Of a stretch of 60,002 nt of DNA, positions 1-7,536 are shown piece after piece. The DNA comes from Streptomyces sp. NRRL F-5630 (GTDB lineage: Bacteria; Actinomycetota; Actinomycetes; Streptomycetales; Streptomycetaceae): positions 1-60,002 of the forward strand of contig NZ_JOGO01000035.1 of assembly GCF_000719475.1 (NCBI RefSeq). Direction: 5' to 3'. Position 1 is the first letter of the stretch; every line of letters starts with the position of its first letter. Under the pieces are notes generated by a model that did no database searches, was not told the DNA's origin, and saw only the letters and a list, made by a program, of their open reading frames with translations. Position numbers and translations under genes: made by a program.

Positions 1-106
1 GCAAAACGCTCAGCTGGGAAACCCCAGCCGAGCGCCTGCATAAACTACTCGCCGTCTAACACAACCGACCACGTGTTGCGACGATCCCCAGAAACCGCCT
101 CGCGCG
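1..106 (+). mobile_element. Right end of an IS30-family insertion sequence (partial)
   Basis: Positions 3-59 read in frame as the last 18 residues of a transposase and end in TAA at 57-59. The peptide starts KTLSWETPAERL, close to the conserved RKTLxWxTPAE C-terminus of IS30-family transposases. The following ~45 bases, containing GTGTTGCGACGATCCCC, resemble the terminal inverted repeat of such elements, so the element probably ends near 100-106. The left part lies outside the window, so completeness, the exact end and any target-site duplication cannot be judged. The family assignment rests on a short C-terminal peptide. Confidence 0.6.
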
Positions 107-179
107 GGACGGGGCTTCGCGCTGTGTGGGGCGGGGCATACCTCCCGGCAGGACTCAACTCGACGAGCGGGAGGCCGGG

Positions 180-425
180 ATGGCGGAGTGGCGCAAGTCC
201 ACCTACAGCACCAACGGGGGCAATTGCGTGGAAGCGGCGACAGACTGGCGCACCTCCTCGTACAGCAACAACGGCGGCCAGTGTGTGGAGGTCGCCACCG
301 ATACCCCAGGCACCGTCCCCGTACGCGACTCCAAGAACCCCGCCGGGCCCCATCTCCACCTCACCCCCGCCGCCTTCATCGCCTTCGTGGCGAGTGTGCG
401 AGGCGAAGGGTTCGGGGTGGGCTGA
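180..425 (+). CDS. DUF397 protein with duplicated motif
   Basis: An 81-residue protein of the DUF397 family, which in Streptomyces normally sits beside an Scr1/DUF5753-type HTH regulator. The DUF397 signature (W-K/R-S-x-Y-S-x-x-x-G-x-C-V-E-x-A) occurs twice in tandem: WRKSTYSTNGGNCVEAA near residues 3-19 and WRTSSYSNNGGQCVEVA near 22-38. It is followed by the usual VPVRDSK and a C-terminal AAFIAFV element. The ATG at 180 was preferred to an in-frame ATG at 126 because GGGAGG lies just upstream and the domain begins at once. The expected partner regulator is absent, and the IS30 end lies only ~75 bases upstream, so the partner may have been lost or separated by the insertion. Molecular function is unknown. 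Confidence 0.85.
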   Translation: MAEWRKSTYSTNGGNCVEAATDWRTSSYSNNGGQCVEVATDTPGTVPVRDSKNPAGPHLHLTPAAFIAFVASVRGEGFGVG

Positions 426-520
426 GGACCCGCTGCCCCGGAGGGCCCGGTGCGTCCGGGAGACGGAGGCGGTCCGGAAATGCCGTGGCCCCTCGGACCC
501 GCCTCGGCCATGATCCCCGC

Positions 521-1090
521 GTGACCCCCTACCTCGAATCCGAGCGGCTGGCCCTCCGTCCCTTCGCCGCCGCCGACGCGGACCTGCTGATCGAGCTGGA
601 CAGCGACCCGGCGGTGATGCGCTACCTGAGCGGTGGCGCTCCGACCCCGCCGGAGGAGATCCGCGACCTCGTCATCCCCGGCATCCTCGCCGGCTACGAG
701 CGCTGGGACCACGCACTCGGCCTCTTCGCCGCGCACGAGAAGGACGGCGGCGCGTTCATCGGCTGGTTCTGCCTGCGCCCGCTCCGCGACGGGCCGCGCG
801 AGGAAGCCGAACTCGGCTACCGCCTGCGCCGGGCGGCCTGGGGCCGGGGGTACGCCACGGAGGTCTCGCGAGCGCTCCTGGCGAAGGGGTTCGCCCAACT
901 CGGCATCCGCAAGGTCTGGGCCGAGACGATGACCGTGAACCGCTCTTCGCGCAACGTCATGGAAAAGCTCGGGATGACGCTCGTGGAGAGCATCCCCGCG
1001 CCGGACGACATGCGGGCGGTCGAGGGTTCCGAGCACGGCGGTGTGCGGTACGAGATCACGAAAGAGCAGTGGGAGCGGCGGCAGGTGTAG
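521..1090 (+). CDS. GNAT family N-acetyltransferase (RimJ/RimL-like)
   Basis: A 189-residue protein of the acetyl-CoA-dependent GNAT superfamily, of the type that acetylates ribosomal proteins, amino acids or small molecules. It opens with the typical ESERLALRPF strand. It has the acetyl-CoA pyrophosphate-binding region around GYRLRRAAWGRGYATE and the late motif VNRSSRNVMEKLGM, both characteristic of the RimJ/RimL/SpeG group. The GTG at 521 gives the usual length and N-terminus; the reading frame stays open upstream but does not look conserved. The Shine-Dalgarno signal is weak. The gene appears monocistronic. The substrate cannot be inferred from sequence. Confidence 0.85.
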   Translation: MTPYLESERLALRPFAAADADLLIELDSDPAVMRYLSGGAPTPPEEIRDLVIPGILAGYERWDHALGLFAAHEKDGGAFIGWFCLRPLRDGPREEAELGYRLRRAAWGRGYATEVSRALLAKGFAQLGIRKVWAETMTVNRSSRNVMEKLGMTLVESIPAPDDMRAVEGSEHGGVRYEITKEQWERRQV

Positions 1091-1366
1091 GCGGCGCGAG
1101 GCGCGGCGCCGGGGGCACGGGGTCATCAGCCCGCGCGTCGCCCGTGCCTCGCGGAACGGCGGCCGCAGCGCCCCGGGAGCACCGCTCCCGGCACCCGGTC
1201 GCGCGCGCCCCGTTCGGGCGGTGGAAGCCGCCACCGCCTCCCGCGCGGCCCCGCGGTCGGCCGAATGCGCCCACGCGCTCGGCGGGTTCCCCCGCGCCTG
1301 CGGGGCGCACGGGGGCGCCGGAATCGCGCCTGGCACTCCCGCGACCGACCGCATAGCCTGCGCGCG
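1091..1366. other. Intergenic region, no gene seen
   Basis: About 275 bases of GC-rich sequence between the GNAT gene and the HAD hydrolase gene. No convincing coding frame, repeat or strong hairpin was recognised. It presumably carries the promoter of the downstream gene, but no clear -35/-10 pair could be assigned. Confidence 0.4.
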
Positions 1367-2047
1367 ATGACCGACTCAGCGACCCGGGCACCCGGCATCC
1401 GCGCCGTCCTGTTCGACTCGGGAGGGGTGCTCATGCGGCCCGTCGGGGGGCGGTGGAACCCGCGCGCCGACTTCGAGGAGACGGTCCTGCGGCACGCGGC
1501 ACCGGTCCCGGCCGAGCGGTTCGCCGAGGCGATCGCGGCGGGTGAGCGGTTCCTCGGCGAGGCAGCCGGGACGCCTGAGATCGACACGTACCACCGCGTG
1601 TTGCTCGACCGGCTCGGGGTCGGGACGACGGGGGAGCTGCTGGCGGAGCTGCGCCGGGAGGTGCCCCCGTCGGCGGTGCTGGAGCTGTATCCGGACGCGC
1701 TGCCCACGCTCACGGAGCTGAGACGGCGCGGGGTCCGCCTCGCGGTGGTGTCGGACGCCTGGCCGAACCTGCCCGGCCTCCATGAAGGTCTCGGCATCCG
1801 GGGCTACTTCGAGGTCTACGCGATCTCGGCCGTGCTCGGCTGCGAGAAGCCCGATCCGTGCATGTACCGCCACGCGAGCGACAGCCTCGGCCTGGACCCC
1901 GCGCACTGCCTCTTCATGGACGACACCCCGGCCCTGGTCACGGCGGCGACGGCGCTGGGGTACGCGGGGCTCTTCCTGGACCGCGAGGGAACACGGGGCG
2001 ACGTGCCGTCGATCACCTCCCTCACCGACCTCCTCCCCTTCGTCTGA
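1367..2047 (+). CDS. HAD-superfamily hydrolase
   Basis: A 226-residue soluble hydrolase of the haloacid dehalogenase superfamily, probably a phosphatase. Motif I is VLFDSGGVL: the nucleophilic Asp is present, but the usual second Asp of DxD is Gly, as in dehalogenase- and epoxide-hydrolase-like members. Motif II is VVSDAW, motif III the lysine of CEKPDPCMY, and motif IV LFMDDTP. All four motifs are in order and the length is normal. The ATG at 1367 was chosen because the conserved N-terminal strand begins ~13 residues later; longer in-frame starts add only arginine-rich sequence. The substitution in motif I leaves open whether it cleaves phosphate or C-halogen/other bonds. No operon partner. 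Confidence 0.85.
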   Translation: MTDSATRAPGIRAVLFDSGGVLMRPVGGRWNPRADFEETVLRHAAPVPAERFAEAIAAGERFLGEAAGTPEIDTYHRVLLDRLGVGTTGELLAELRREVPPSAVLELYPDALPTLTELRRRGVRLAVVSDAWPNLPGLHEGLGIRGYFEVYAISAVLGCEKPDPCMYRHASDSLGLDPAHCLFMDDTPALVTAATALGYAGLFLDREGTRGDVPSITSLTDLLPFV

Positions 2048-2532
2048 CGCGCGCACCCGTCCGCGCCGCGCGGGACGGACCCGACCGGCGTACGGGCTCC
2101 ACGGACGCGGCGGGCGTCGGTCAGGACCTCGCCGAGCCGCCGCACCCGCCCGTCCCGCGACCGGTCGCCCACGGCATCGGCGCGGTCCCGACGCCGTCCC
2201 TCCCGTGCTCCGCCGGGGTGGCGTCGCTCGGGACCCCGGCCGTGGGCGGCGGCGCGCGGACCGGCACACGAGGCGGTCCCGGGGCCCGACCAGCCTGCTC
2301 GCCCCCGGTGACGAGGCCGACGAGCCCGTTCGCCCCGAAAGGCGTCCTGACGTGTGAGGACCTACCGTCTTTCTTATGCGCGGCGCCCTCCGTGGCAAAG
2401 GCCGCGGGCGCCGCCTCGTAGCAGCCGCGGCCCCGTGGACGGGCCGGTCGCGGATACGACGGCGGAGGCGGGGCATTCGAGGACCGGCGTCCGGAACAGG
2501 CCGGACACCAGCACAGGAAAGGCGTCACCACC
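2048..2532. other. Intergenic region with a hairpin near its left end
   Basis: A 485-base gap without a convincing gene on either strand. Its left end holds the hairpin listed separately (2057-2078). The right end holds the leader of the SDR gene. Open frames here are arginine/proline-rich translations typical of non-coding GC-rich DNA. Confidence 0.45.
2057..2078 (+). terminator. Hairpin after the HAD hydrolase gene
   Basis: CCGTCC (2057-2062) pairs with GGACGG (2073-2078), and GCG/CGC pairing extends the stem inward with one bulged base. It starts 10 bases after the stop codon. There is no U-run, as is common for Streptomyces terminators. Confidence 0.45.
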
Positions 2533-3378
2533 ATGGCGGGACCCATTCTCATCACCGGTGCGGGCAGTGGCTTCGGCAAGGAGGTCGCTCTGCGGCTCGC
2601 GGCCGGAGGGCACCGGGTGATCGCGGGCGTGGAGATCATCTCCCAGGTCAGCGCGGTGCGTGCCGAGGCGCGGGAGCGGGGCGTCGACCTGCGGGTCGAG
2701 AAGCTCGACGTCACCGACCCCGGCGACCGCGAGAACGCGTGGACCTGGGACGTGGAGGTGCTCCTCAACAACGCGGGCGTCTCCGAAGGCGGCGCCACCG
2801 CCGACATCCCGGAGGAACGGCTGCGCCGCCAGTTCGAGGTCAACGTCTTCGGGCCCGTCCTGCTCACGCAGGGCATCGCCCGCCGGATGGCCGCGCGCCG
2901 CAGCGGGCGCATCGTCTTCATGTCCTCGGTCGCCGGACTCACCGTCGATCCGTTCACCGGTGCCTACGCCGGTTCGAAGCACGCGGTGGAGGCGTTCGCC
3001 GACGCGCTGGACCAGGAGCTGGCCGAGTTCGGCGTCACGGTCGCCACGATCAACCCGGGGCCCTTCCTCACCGGCTTCAACGACACCATGTTCGAGACGT
3101 GGAAGGAGTGGCGCGACGACCCCGCCGACCGCCTCTACGACTACGCCGAACTGGCCTTCCCGCACGAGCAGTACGACCCCGAGCCGGTCTTCGAGCGCAC
3201 GGTGCGGGTCCTGCTCGGCGAGGACCGGCGCTACCGCAACCTGCTGCCCGAGGAGATGGAGCCGCAGGCCCGCGAACAGGTGGACGCCCTGTGGGAGCGG
3301 CGGCTCAACGACGGCAACCGTCCCGCCCTCGTGCGGAAGGCGTACGACATCAGCCCGGGCACGCCGGTCCAGGACTGA
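2533..3378 (+). CDS. SDR family NAD(P)-dependent oxidoreductase
   Basis: A 281-residue classical short-chain dehydrogenase/reductase. The cofactor loop TGAGSGFG lies at residues 8-15, the structural NNAG at 79-82, the catalytic serine at about 131-132 and the YxxxK pair at Tyr145/Lys149 (YAGSKHAVE). The PG motif follows in INPGPFLTGF, and the C-terminal extension is typical of the 270-290 residue members. The start is the ATG at 2533. Such enzymes interconvert alcohols and ketones; substrate and cofactor preference are not evident. It appears to be transcribed alone, and no adjacent TetR-type regulator is present, although one often accompanies such genes. Confidence 0.9.
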   Translation: MAGPILITGAGSGFGKEVALRLAAGGHRVIAGVEIISQVSAVRAEARERGVDLRVEKLDVTDPGDRENAWTWDVEVLLNNAGVSEGGATADIPEERLRRQFEVNVFGPVLLTQGIARRMAARRSGRIVFMSSVAGLTVDPFTGAYAGSKHAVEAFADALDQELAEFGVTVATINPGPFLTGFNDTMFETWKEWRDDPADRLYDYAELAFPHEQYDPEPVFERTVRVLLGEDRRYRNLLPEEMEPQAREQVDALWERRLNDGNRPALVRKAYDISPGTPVQD

Positions 3379-3552
3379 CGTCCCCGCGGTCCCGGGCGGC
3401 CCGTCGGCCGTCCTTCCGCGCCTCCGGCCGCATGGCCGGCCCCGCCGCCGGGCGGGGAGCCGCGGCGGCCCCTCCACGACCGTTCAGCCCTCCCCGTGGG
3501 GCCTCGGGGAAAACCCCTTGCGGGCGGACGGGGCCGCTGAAAGGTTCCTGCC

Positions 3553-4011
3553 GTGGACGAGCACGTGATCATGCTGCGCAGGGCCGGTGCGCCGGACGCG
3601 CGAGGGGCGGCGGAGGTGTGGTTGCGGTCGTTCGCCGCCGCGTTGCCGGGGGTGCGGCGGGCGCACGCGGACGATGAGGTGCGGGCGTGGTTCGCGTACG
3701 TCGTGGTGCCGGAGCTGGAGACGTGGGTCGCGGAGGCGGGCGGCGGGGAGATCGTGGGCGTTCTGGCGCTGTCCGAGGGTGAGTTGGAGCAGCTTTATCT
3801 CGCTCCCGAGGTGCGCGGGCAGGGGCTCGGCGACCGCTTCGTGGCGCTCGCCAAGGAGCGCCGGCCGGCCGGGCTCGATCTGTGGACCTTCCAGGTCAAC
3901 GCGCCCGCACGGCGTTTCTACGAGCGCCACGGTTTCGTCGTGGGCGAACTGACGGACGGGGCCCGCAACGAGGAGAAGGAGCCGGACATGCGGTACGTGT
4001 GGCGACCGTGA
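3553..4011 (+). CDS. GNAT family N-acetyltransferase
   Basis: A 152-residue acetyltransferase. The core region LEQLYLAPEVRGQGLGDRF (about 76-96) contains the Q/RxxGxG acetyl-CoA loop, and the end NAPARRFYERHGF is the standard C-terminal GNAT motif. The GTG at 3553 is used, with AAAGG ~12 bases upstream. The stop codon overlaps the GTG start of the next gene (GTGA, 4008-4011), so the two products are translationally coupled. Coupling to an aminoglycoside-nucleotidyltransferase-like protein hints at small-molecule modification, but the substrate is unknown. Confidence 0.85.
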   Translation: MDEHVIMLRRAGAPDARGAAEVWLRSFAAALPGVRRAHADDEVRAWFAYVVVPELETWVAEAGGGEIVGVLALSEGELEQLYLAPEVRGQGLGDRFVALAKERRPAGLDLWTFQVNAPARRFYERHGFVVGELTDGARNEEKEPDMRYVWRP

Positions 4012-4640
4012 GCGAGCAACTTCCGCCGGGCGGCGTGGAGATGGACGAGGCGGCGTTCGAGGCGGGCTGGGCCGGGGCCTGGCACCCCGCGCGGGCGGCG
4101 GAGCGCCTGCGGGGCCTGTCCGTGCCGTGGTGCGTCGCGGCCGGGTGGGCGCTCGACCTCTTCCGGGGCGGGGAGCCCTCGCGGCCGCACGGGGATCTCG
4201 AACTCGCGGTGCCGGAAGCGGGGTTCGCGGAACTCACGGCGCGTTTCCCGGAGTACGTGTGGGACGGCGTCGGGGACGGACGGGTGTATCCCGGCTCGGG
4301 CCCGGTCCCCGGCTCGCACCAGACATGGCTGCGCGACCCCGCGACGGACCGCTGGCTCCTCGACGTCTTCCGGGAGCCGCACGACGGCGGTACGTGGATC
4401 TGCCGCAGGGACCCGGCGATCCGCCTCCCGTACGCGGAGATCATCGCCCACACGCCGGACGGCATCCCCTACCTCGTGCCGGAGGTGGTGCTGCTCTTCA
4501 AGGCGAAGGCGGCGCGGCCGAAGGACGAGGCGGATCTCGCGGGAGTGCTGCCGCTGCTCGGCGCGGAGCGGCGGGAGCGGCTGCGGGGGTGGCTCGAACG
4601 GGCGCACCCGGGGAACGCCTGGGGGGAACGGCTGGGCTGA
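4008..4640 (+). CDS. Nucleotidyltransferase-like protein (ANT(2'')-type fold)
   Basis: A 210-residue protein resembling the aminoglycoside 2''-adenylyltransferase-type domain family. The diagnostic stretch AGWALDLFRGG followed by SRPHGDLELAV matches the G-W-x-x-D...R-x-H-x-D-x-(D/E) metal/nucleotide-binding pattern, though one expected acidic residue is Glu. A later VPEVVLLFKAKAARPKDEADL segment is also typical of these enzymes. The start is the GTG at 4008, overlapping the stop of the upstream GNAT gene; an internal ATG at 4041 is possible. Many chromosomal homologues have no demonstrated resistance function, so antibiotic modification is only a possibility. Confidence 0.7.
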   Translation: MSEQLPPGGVEMDEAAFEAGWAGAWHPARAAERLRGLSVPWCVAAGWALDLFRGGEPSRPHGDLELAVPEAGFAELTARFPEYVWDGVGDGRVYPGSGPVPGSHQTWLRDPATDRWLLDVFREPHDGGTWICRRDPAIRLPYAEIIAHTPDGIPYLVPEVVLLFKAKAARPKDEADLAGVLPLLGAERRERLRGWLERAHPGNAWGERLG

Positions 4641-4806
4641 GGCGGGGCGGCGGTGGAACGGGAGCGCAAGGTCAACACGCCGACAGTTGAGCCCCCTTCG
4701 GGTGAAAACCGGGCGGGCGGGAGCAAACGGCGGGCGGCCGGGCATTGTCCTGTTAGCACGCTCCATAGCCATTCGATTCCGCTCCGCGTTCACCCGAAGG
4801 GACCCC

Positions 4807-5907
4807 GTGGGACTGTCACGCACGTACGGAAGCCCCCTCACCGAAGGCCCCACCCCCGCCTCCGCGACGAGCGAGGCGCCACCGCTGCCGTATCCGGACG
4901 GCTGGGCGGCGCTCGCCTTCTCGGAGGAGCTTCCGGCGGGCAAGGTCCTCACCCGGCCCCTCGCGGGCGAGGACGTCGTCCTCTACCGCCTGCGCTCGGG
5001 CGAGTTGCGCGCGATCCGCCCGTACTGCCCCCACCTCGGCGCGCATCTCGGGCTGGCGAAGCTCGACGGCGACGACCTCGTGTGCCCCTTCCACGCCTTC
5101 GCCTTCGGCCCGGACGGGAGCTGCGTGCGCACGGGCTACGACACCCCGCCGCCCCGCTCGCCGCTCAGCCGCCGCCCCGTCCTGGAGGCCAACGGCGCGG
5201 TCTTCGTCTGGCGCCACCACGCGGGCCGGGAGCCGTACTGGACGGTCCCCGCCTGGCACGAACTGGGCCACCGCCCCGCCCGGTACGCGGCCTGGGAGTT
5301 CTCCGGGCACGCCCAGGAGGTCATCGAGAACTCGGTGGACTACGGGCACTTCGCGACGCTGCACGGCTGGAAGAAGGCGGAGGTCCTGGAGCCCCTGACG
5401 TACGAGGGGGACACCTTCCGCCTCAGGATGCGCGCCACCGAGTCCGCCCCACTGATCGGTGACTTCACGGTGGACGTGGACGTGCGCGGGTACGGGCTCG
5501 CCTGCCTGCACGCCGACATGTACACGCCCCGCATGGGGATGCGCATGTGCACGATGATCCTGCCGACCGCGATCGGCCCGCACCGGATGCAGTTCCGCCA
5601 GCGCAACCGGATCGCCTTCTCCGAACCCGCCAAGCTTCCGGCCCCCGTGGCGAAGGCGGTGAGCCGCGCGGCGGCACGCGTCTTCGAGGGCCTGCTCTTC
5701 AAGTCGAACATCGAGTTCACGGCGGCGGACTTCCCGATCTGGGACTCGAAGAAGTACGTGCAGCCGCCGAAGCTCGGCCAGGGGGACGGCCCGATCGGCC
5801 CCTTCCGCCGCTGGGCCAAGCGCTTCTACCCGCCCGAGCCTGCCTCGGCGGTCGTCGCGGCGCGGGACGCGGAAGCGCGGGAGGGGGCGGGTCGCGTGAT
5901 GCGGTAG
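4807..5907 (+). CDS. Rieske [2Fe-2S] non-heme iron oxygenase
   Basis: A 366-residue Rieske-type oxygenase. The cluster-binding residues are Cys74-x-His76 (CPHLGAH) and Cys93-x2-His96 (CPFHAF). The catalytic domain carries the mononuclear iron motif NSVDYGHFATLHGW, with His181 and His186 and a bridging Asp178. The layout and length resemble single-component KshA/Neverland (cholesterol 7-desaturase)-like hydroxylases rather than ring-dihydroxylating dioxygenases, so a steroid, terpenoid or other hydrophobic substrate is plausible but unproven. The GTG at 4807 was chosen because CGAAGGGA lies just upstream; longer frames start in unconserved sequence. A separate reductase would be needed and is not encoded nearby. 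Confidence 0.85.
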   Translation: MGLSRTYGSPLTEGPTPASATSEAPPLPYPDGWAALAFSEELPAGKVLTRPLAGEDVVLYRLRSGELRAIRPYCPHLGAHLGLAKLDGDDLVCPFHAFAFGPDGSCVRTGYDTPPPRSPLSRRPVLEANGAVFVWRHHAGREPYWTVPAWHELGHRPARYAAWEFSGHAQEVIENSVDYGHFATLHGWKKAEVLEPLTYEGDTFRLRMRATESAPLIGDFTVDVDVRGYGLACLHADMYTPRMGMRMCTMILPTAIGPHRMQFRQRNRIAFSEPAKLPAPVAKAVSRAAARVFEGLLFKSNIEFTAADFPIWDSKKYVQPPKLGQGDGPIGPFRRWAKRFYPPEPASAVVAARDAEAREGAGRVMR

Positions 5908-6207
5908 GCGTCCCGTACGCGGAGGTGGAGCAGCGTCCCCGGCGGGATGAGGCCCCCGCACACGCACAGGACGGCGCCGTCGCTCCACAGGCGGGCGGCG
6001 AGCGCCACGAGGACGGGCGGAGGCGAGGCGCACGGTACCGGTCCGTCCCCGGCGACGGGCCCGGTCCCGCCACGCTCTCGCGCTCCGCTCCCCGCCCGTC
6101 CTGCCGTGCGCAGGCGCTCCGGATGCCGCACCCGCCCCCGCGTGCTCCCCTGGAAGGGGGGTACCCGAGCGCCACAGGACCCCCGGCCTCAGGGAAGGAG
6201 CCTTGTC
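5908..6207. other. Intergenic region; possible small minus-strand frame
   Basis: 300 bases between the Rieske gene and the small helical protein gene. The minus strand has an open frame (5826-6131) whose central part, including ALAARLWSDGAVL and CGGLIPPGTLLHLRVRDAY, looks more protein-like than typical shadow frames, but it overlaps the Rieske 3' end and lacks a clear ribosome binding site. The right end holds the strong binding site AGGGAAGGAG at 6191-6200 for the next gene. Confidence 0.35.
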
Positions 6208-6399
6208 ATGGGCGAGCCCGACGAGACCCGCGAGCGGCTCGACGCGATGCGGGAGAAGGCGCGCGAGCTGAGCGACAGCGCGGAGCACGAGAGCGATCCG
6301 AAGGAGCGGGAGCGGCTGGCGCAGAAGGCCCGGCACCTGGAGTCGCTGAGCGAGCAGGAGCGGGACATGCGCAGCGGGGACATCTACCCGATCGAGTAG
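6208..6399 (+). CDS. Small helical protein (DUF6381-like)
   Basis: A 63-residue highly charged protein predicted to be almost entirely helical, with heptad-like Glu/Arg/Lys and Leu/Ala spacing (for example ERLDAMREKARELSDSAE). The end SGDIYPIE and the segment KERERLAQKARHLE match small Streptomyces proteins of the DUF6381 type as I recall them. The start is the ATG at 6208, with a near-perfect AGGGAAGGAG 7 bases upstream, which suggests high expression. Monocistronic. Function unknown. Confidence 0.75.
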   Translation: MGEPDETRERLDAMREKARELSDSAEHESDPKERERLAQKARHLESLSEQERDMRSGDIYPIE

Positions 6400-6519
6400 G
6401 GGCGCGGGCCCCTGCTGGGGTTTTCCCCACCCCGGTCCGGCGGGCAGCCGCATCGCGCGGGACAGGCCGGGGCGCTTGGCTGGGGTGGTCCGCCACCCGT
6501 ACCGTCCGAAGGCCCGTTC

Positions 6520-7278
6520 ATGCACCTCCGCGCTCTCGCCCCGCTGCGCCGTCCCGGCGTCCTCGCCGCCCTCTGCGCGGCGCTGCTGCTCGCGTTCTTC
6601 GTCGCGCCGAACGCGCTCGCGCGGGACGCCGTCAACACCGGCAACGTGTCCCCCGTCTTCCGGCGCGGTTTCGCCGCGTACTGGGACGCGGGGGACGGTG
6701 ACCTGCCCGCCGGGCTGCGCGGCACGGTGGACTTCTGGTTCCGGTTCCACGTGGTCAAGGCGGGCGTCTCGGCGCTGCTGCTCGCGGTGGCCGTGGCGCT
6801 CGGTGTGGTGCTGTGGCGGCGGCTCAGGGCCCGGGAGGGGCGCCGGGCGCCGCTCGCGCTGTCCGCGACGGGTACGGGGGCACTCGGCCTCTTCGCGCTC
6901 GTGGCGCTGATGGCGAACGTGCAGGGCGCGGCGGCGCCCTTCTCCTCGCTCCTGCCGATGCTCGGCGCGGGGGACGCCACGCTCGCCCAGGTCGGTGACC
7001 GTCTCGCCGCCGATCCGGGTGGCGCGCACTCCCCCGTCCTCGCCGCCATGATCGGTGACTTCGCGACCTACCACGCGGTCCTCGCGGTCGCGGCATCGCT
7101 CGTCGTCCTCGCGGCGGCCACCGCGACCGTGCTCCTGTGGCGTCGTCGCGCCCCGCGTCTCGTCCCGGTGGCGACGGCCGTCCTCACCCTGGCCGCCCTG
7201 GTCCTCGCCTTCGCCAACACGACGAGCGCCCTCGACTCCCCGCACGCCCTGGCGGCCTTCGCCTCCGGAAGCTGGTGA
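6520..7278 (+). CDS. Integral membrane protein of unknown function
   Basis: A 252-residue protein with about five hydrophobic segments: near residues 13-32 (a signal-anchor), 78-100, 110-135, 172-198 and 208-232. A hydrophilic, probably extracytoplasmic, loop of ~45 residues follows the first segment. The pattern resembles small Streptomyces membrane proteins annotated only as hypothetical; I do not recognise the family. The start is the ATG at 6520 with GAAGG upstream. Transcription ends at the hairpins near 7291-7350. Confidence 0.75.
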   Translation: MHLRALAPLRRPGVLAALCAALLLAFFVAPNALARDAVNTGNVSPVFRRGFAAYWDAGDGDLPAGLRGTVDFWFRFHVVKAGVSALLLAVAVALGVVLWRRLRAREGRRAPLALSATGTGALGLFALVALMANVQGAAAPFSSLLPMLGAGDATLAQVGDRLAADPGGAHSPVLAAMIGDFATYHAVLAVAASLVVLAAATATVLLWRRRAPRLVPVATAVLTLAALVLAFANTTSALDSPHALAAFASGSW

Positions 7279-7290
7279 GCGGTCCCCGGA

Positions 7291-7350
7291 GGCCGGTGGC
7301 GGGCGCGGTTCCGGCCCGGACGGCGCGCGTCCGGGACCCGGCCACCGGCC
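7291..7350. terminator. Nested inverted repeats between convergent genes
   Basis: GGCCGGTGGC (7291-7300) pairs perfectly with GCCACCGGCC (7341-7350). Inside, CCCGGAC (7315-7321) pairs with GTCCGGG (7329-7335). It lies just after the membrane protein stop and before the 3' end of the convergent acyltransferase gene, so it is a likely bidirectional terminator. Confidence 0.6.
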
Positions 7351-7365
7351 ACGGACGCGCGGTGG

Positions 7366-7492
7366 GCTGACCGAGGCCGGCCGGGCCGCTGTCGCTCCAT
7401 GGCGGCGGGCGCTGGGTGAAGCACGCTTCGGCGCACTCACCGCCGACCCGGCCCGGATCACGCCTCAGGGACCGGTCCGCCCCACCTGGTGA
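7366..7492 (+). pseudogene. Possible remnant of a regulator C-terminus
   Basis: Reading from 7366, the plus strand encodes LTEAGRAAVAPWRRALGEAR, continues for about 20 more residues and ends PVRPTW before TGA at 7490-7492. The LTxAGRA start and PVRPxW end are typical of the C-terminus of MarR-like or other winged-helix regulators in Streptomyces. No matching N-terminal helices precede it in any frame, only the hairpin region. This is best read as a decayed gene end, but it may be chance. Confidence 0.3.
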
Positions 7493-7536
7493 GCCGGTGG
7501 GACCGGCGGCCGCCGGGGGATCTGTGTCACGGCCCC

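Noticed and set aside
6416..6429. GGGG-TTTT-CCCC hairpin after the small helical protein gene
   Set aside because: The stem is only 4-5 bp, too weak to call a terminator.
4816..7461. An 881-codon minus-strand open frame across four plus-strand genes
   Set aside because: It is an Arg/Gly/Glu-rich antisense frame of well-supported genes, typical of GC-rich DNA.
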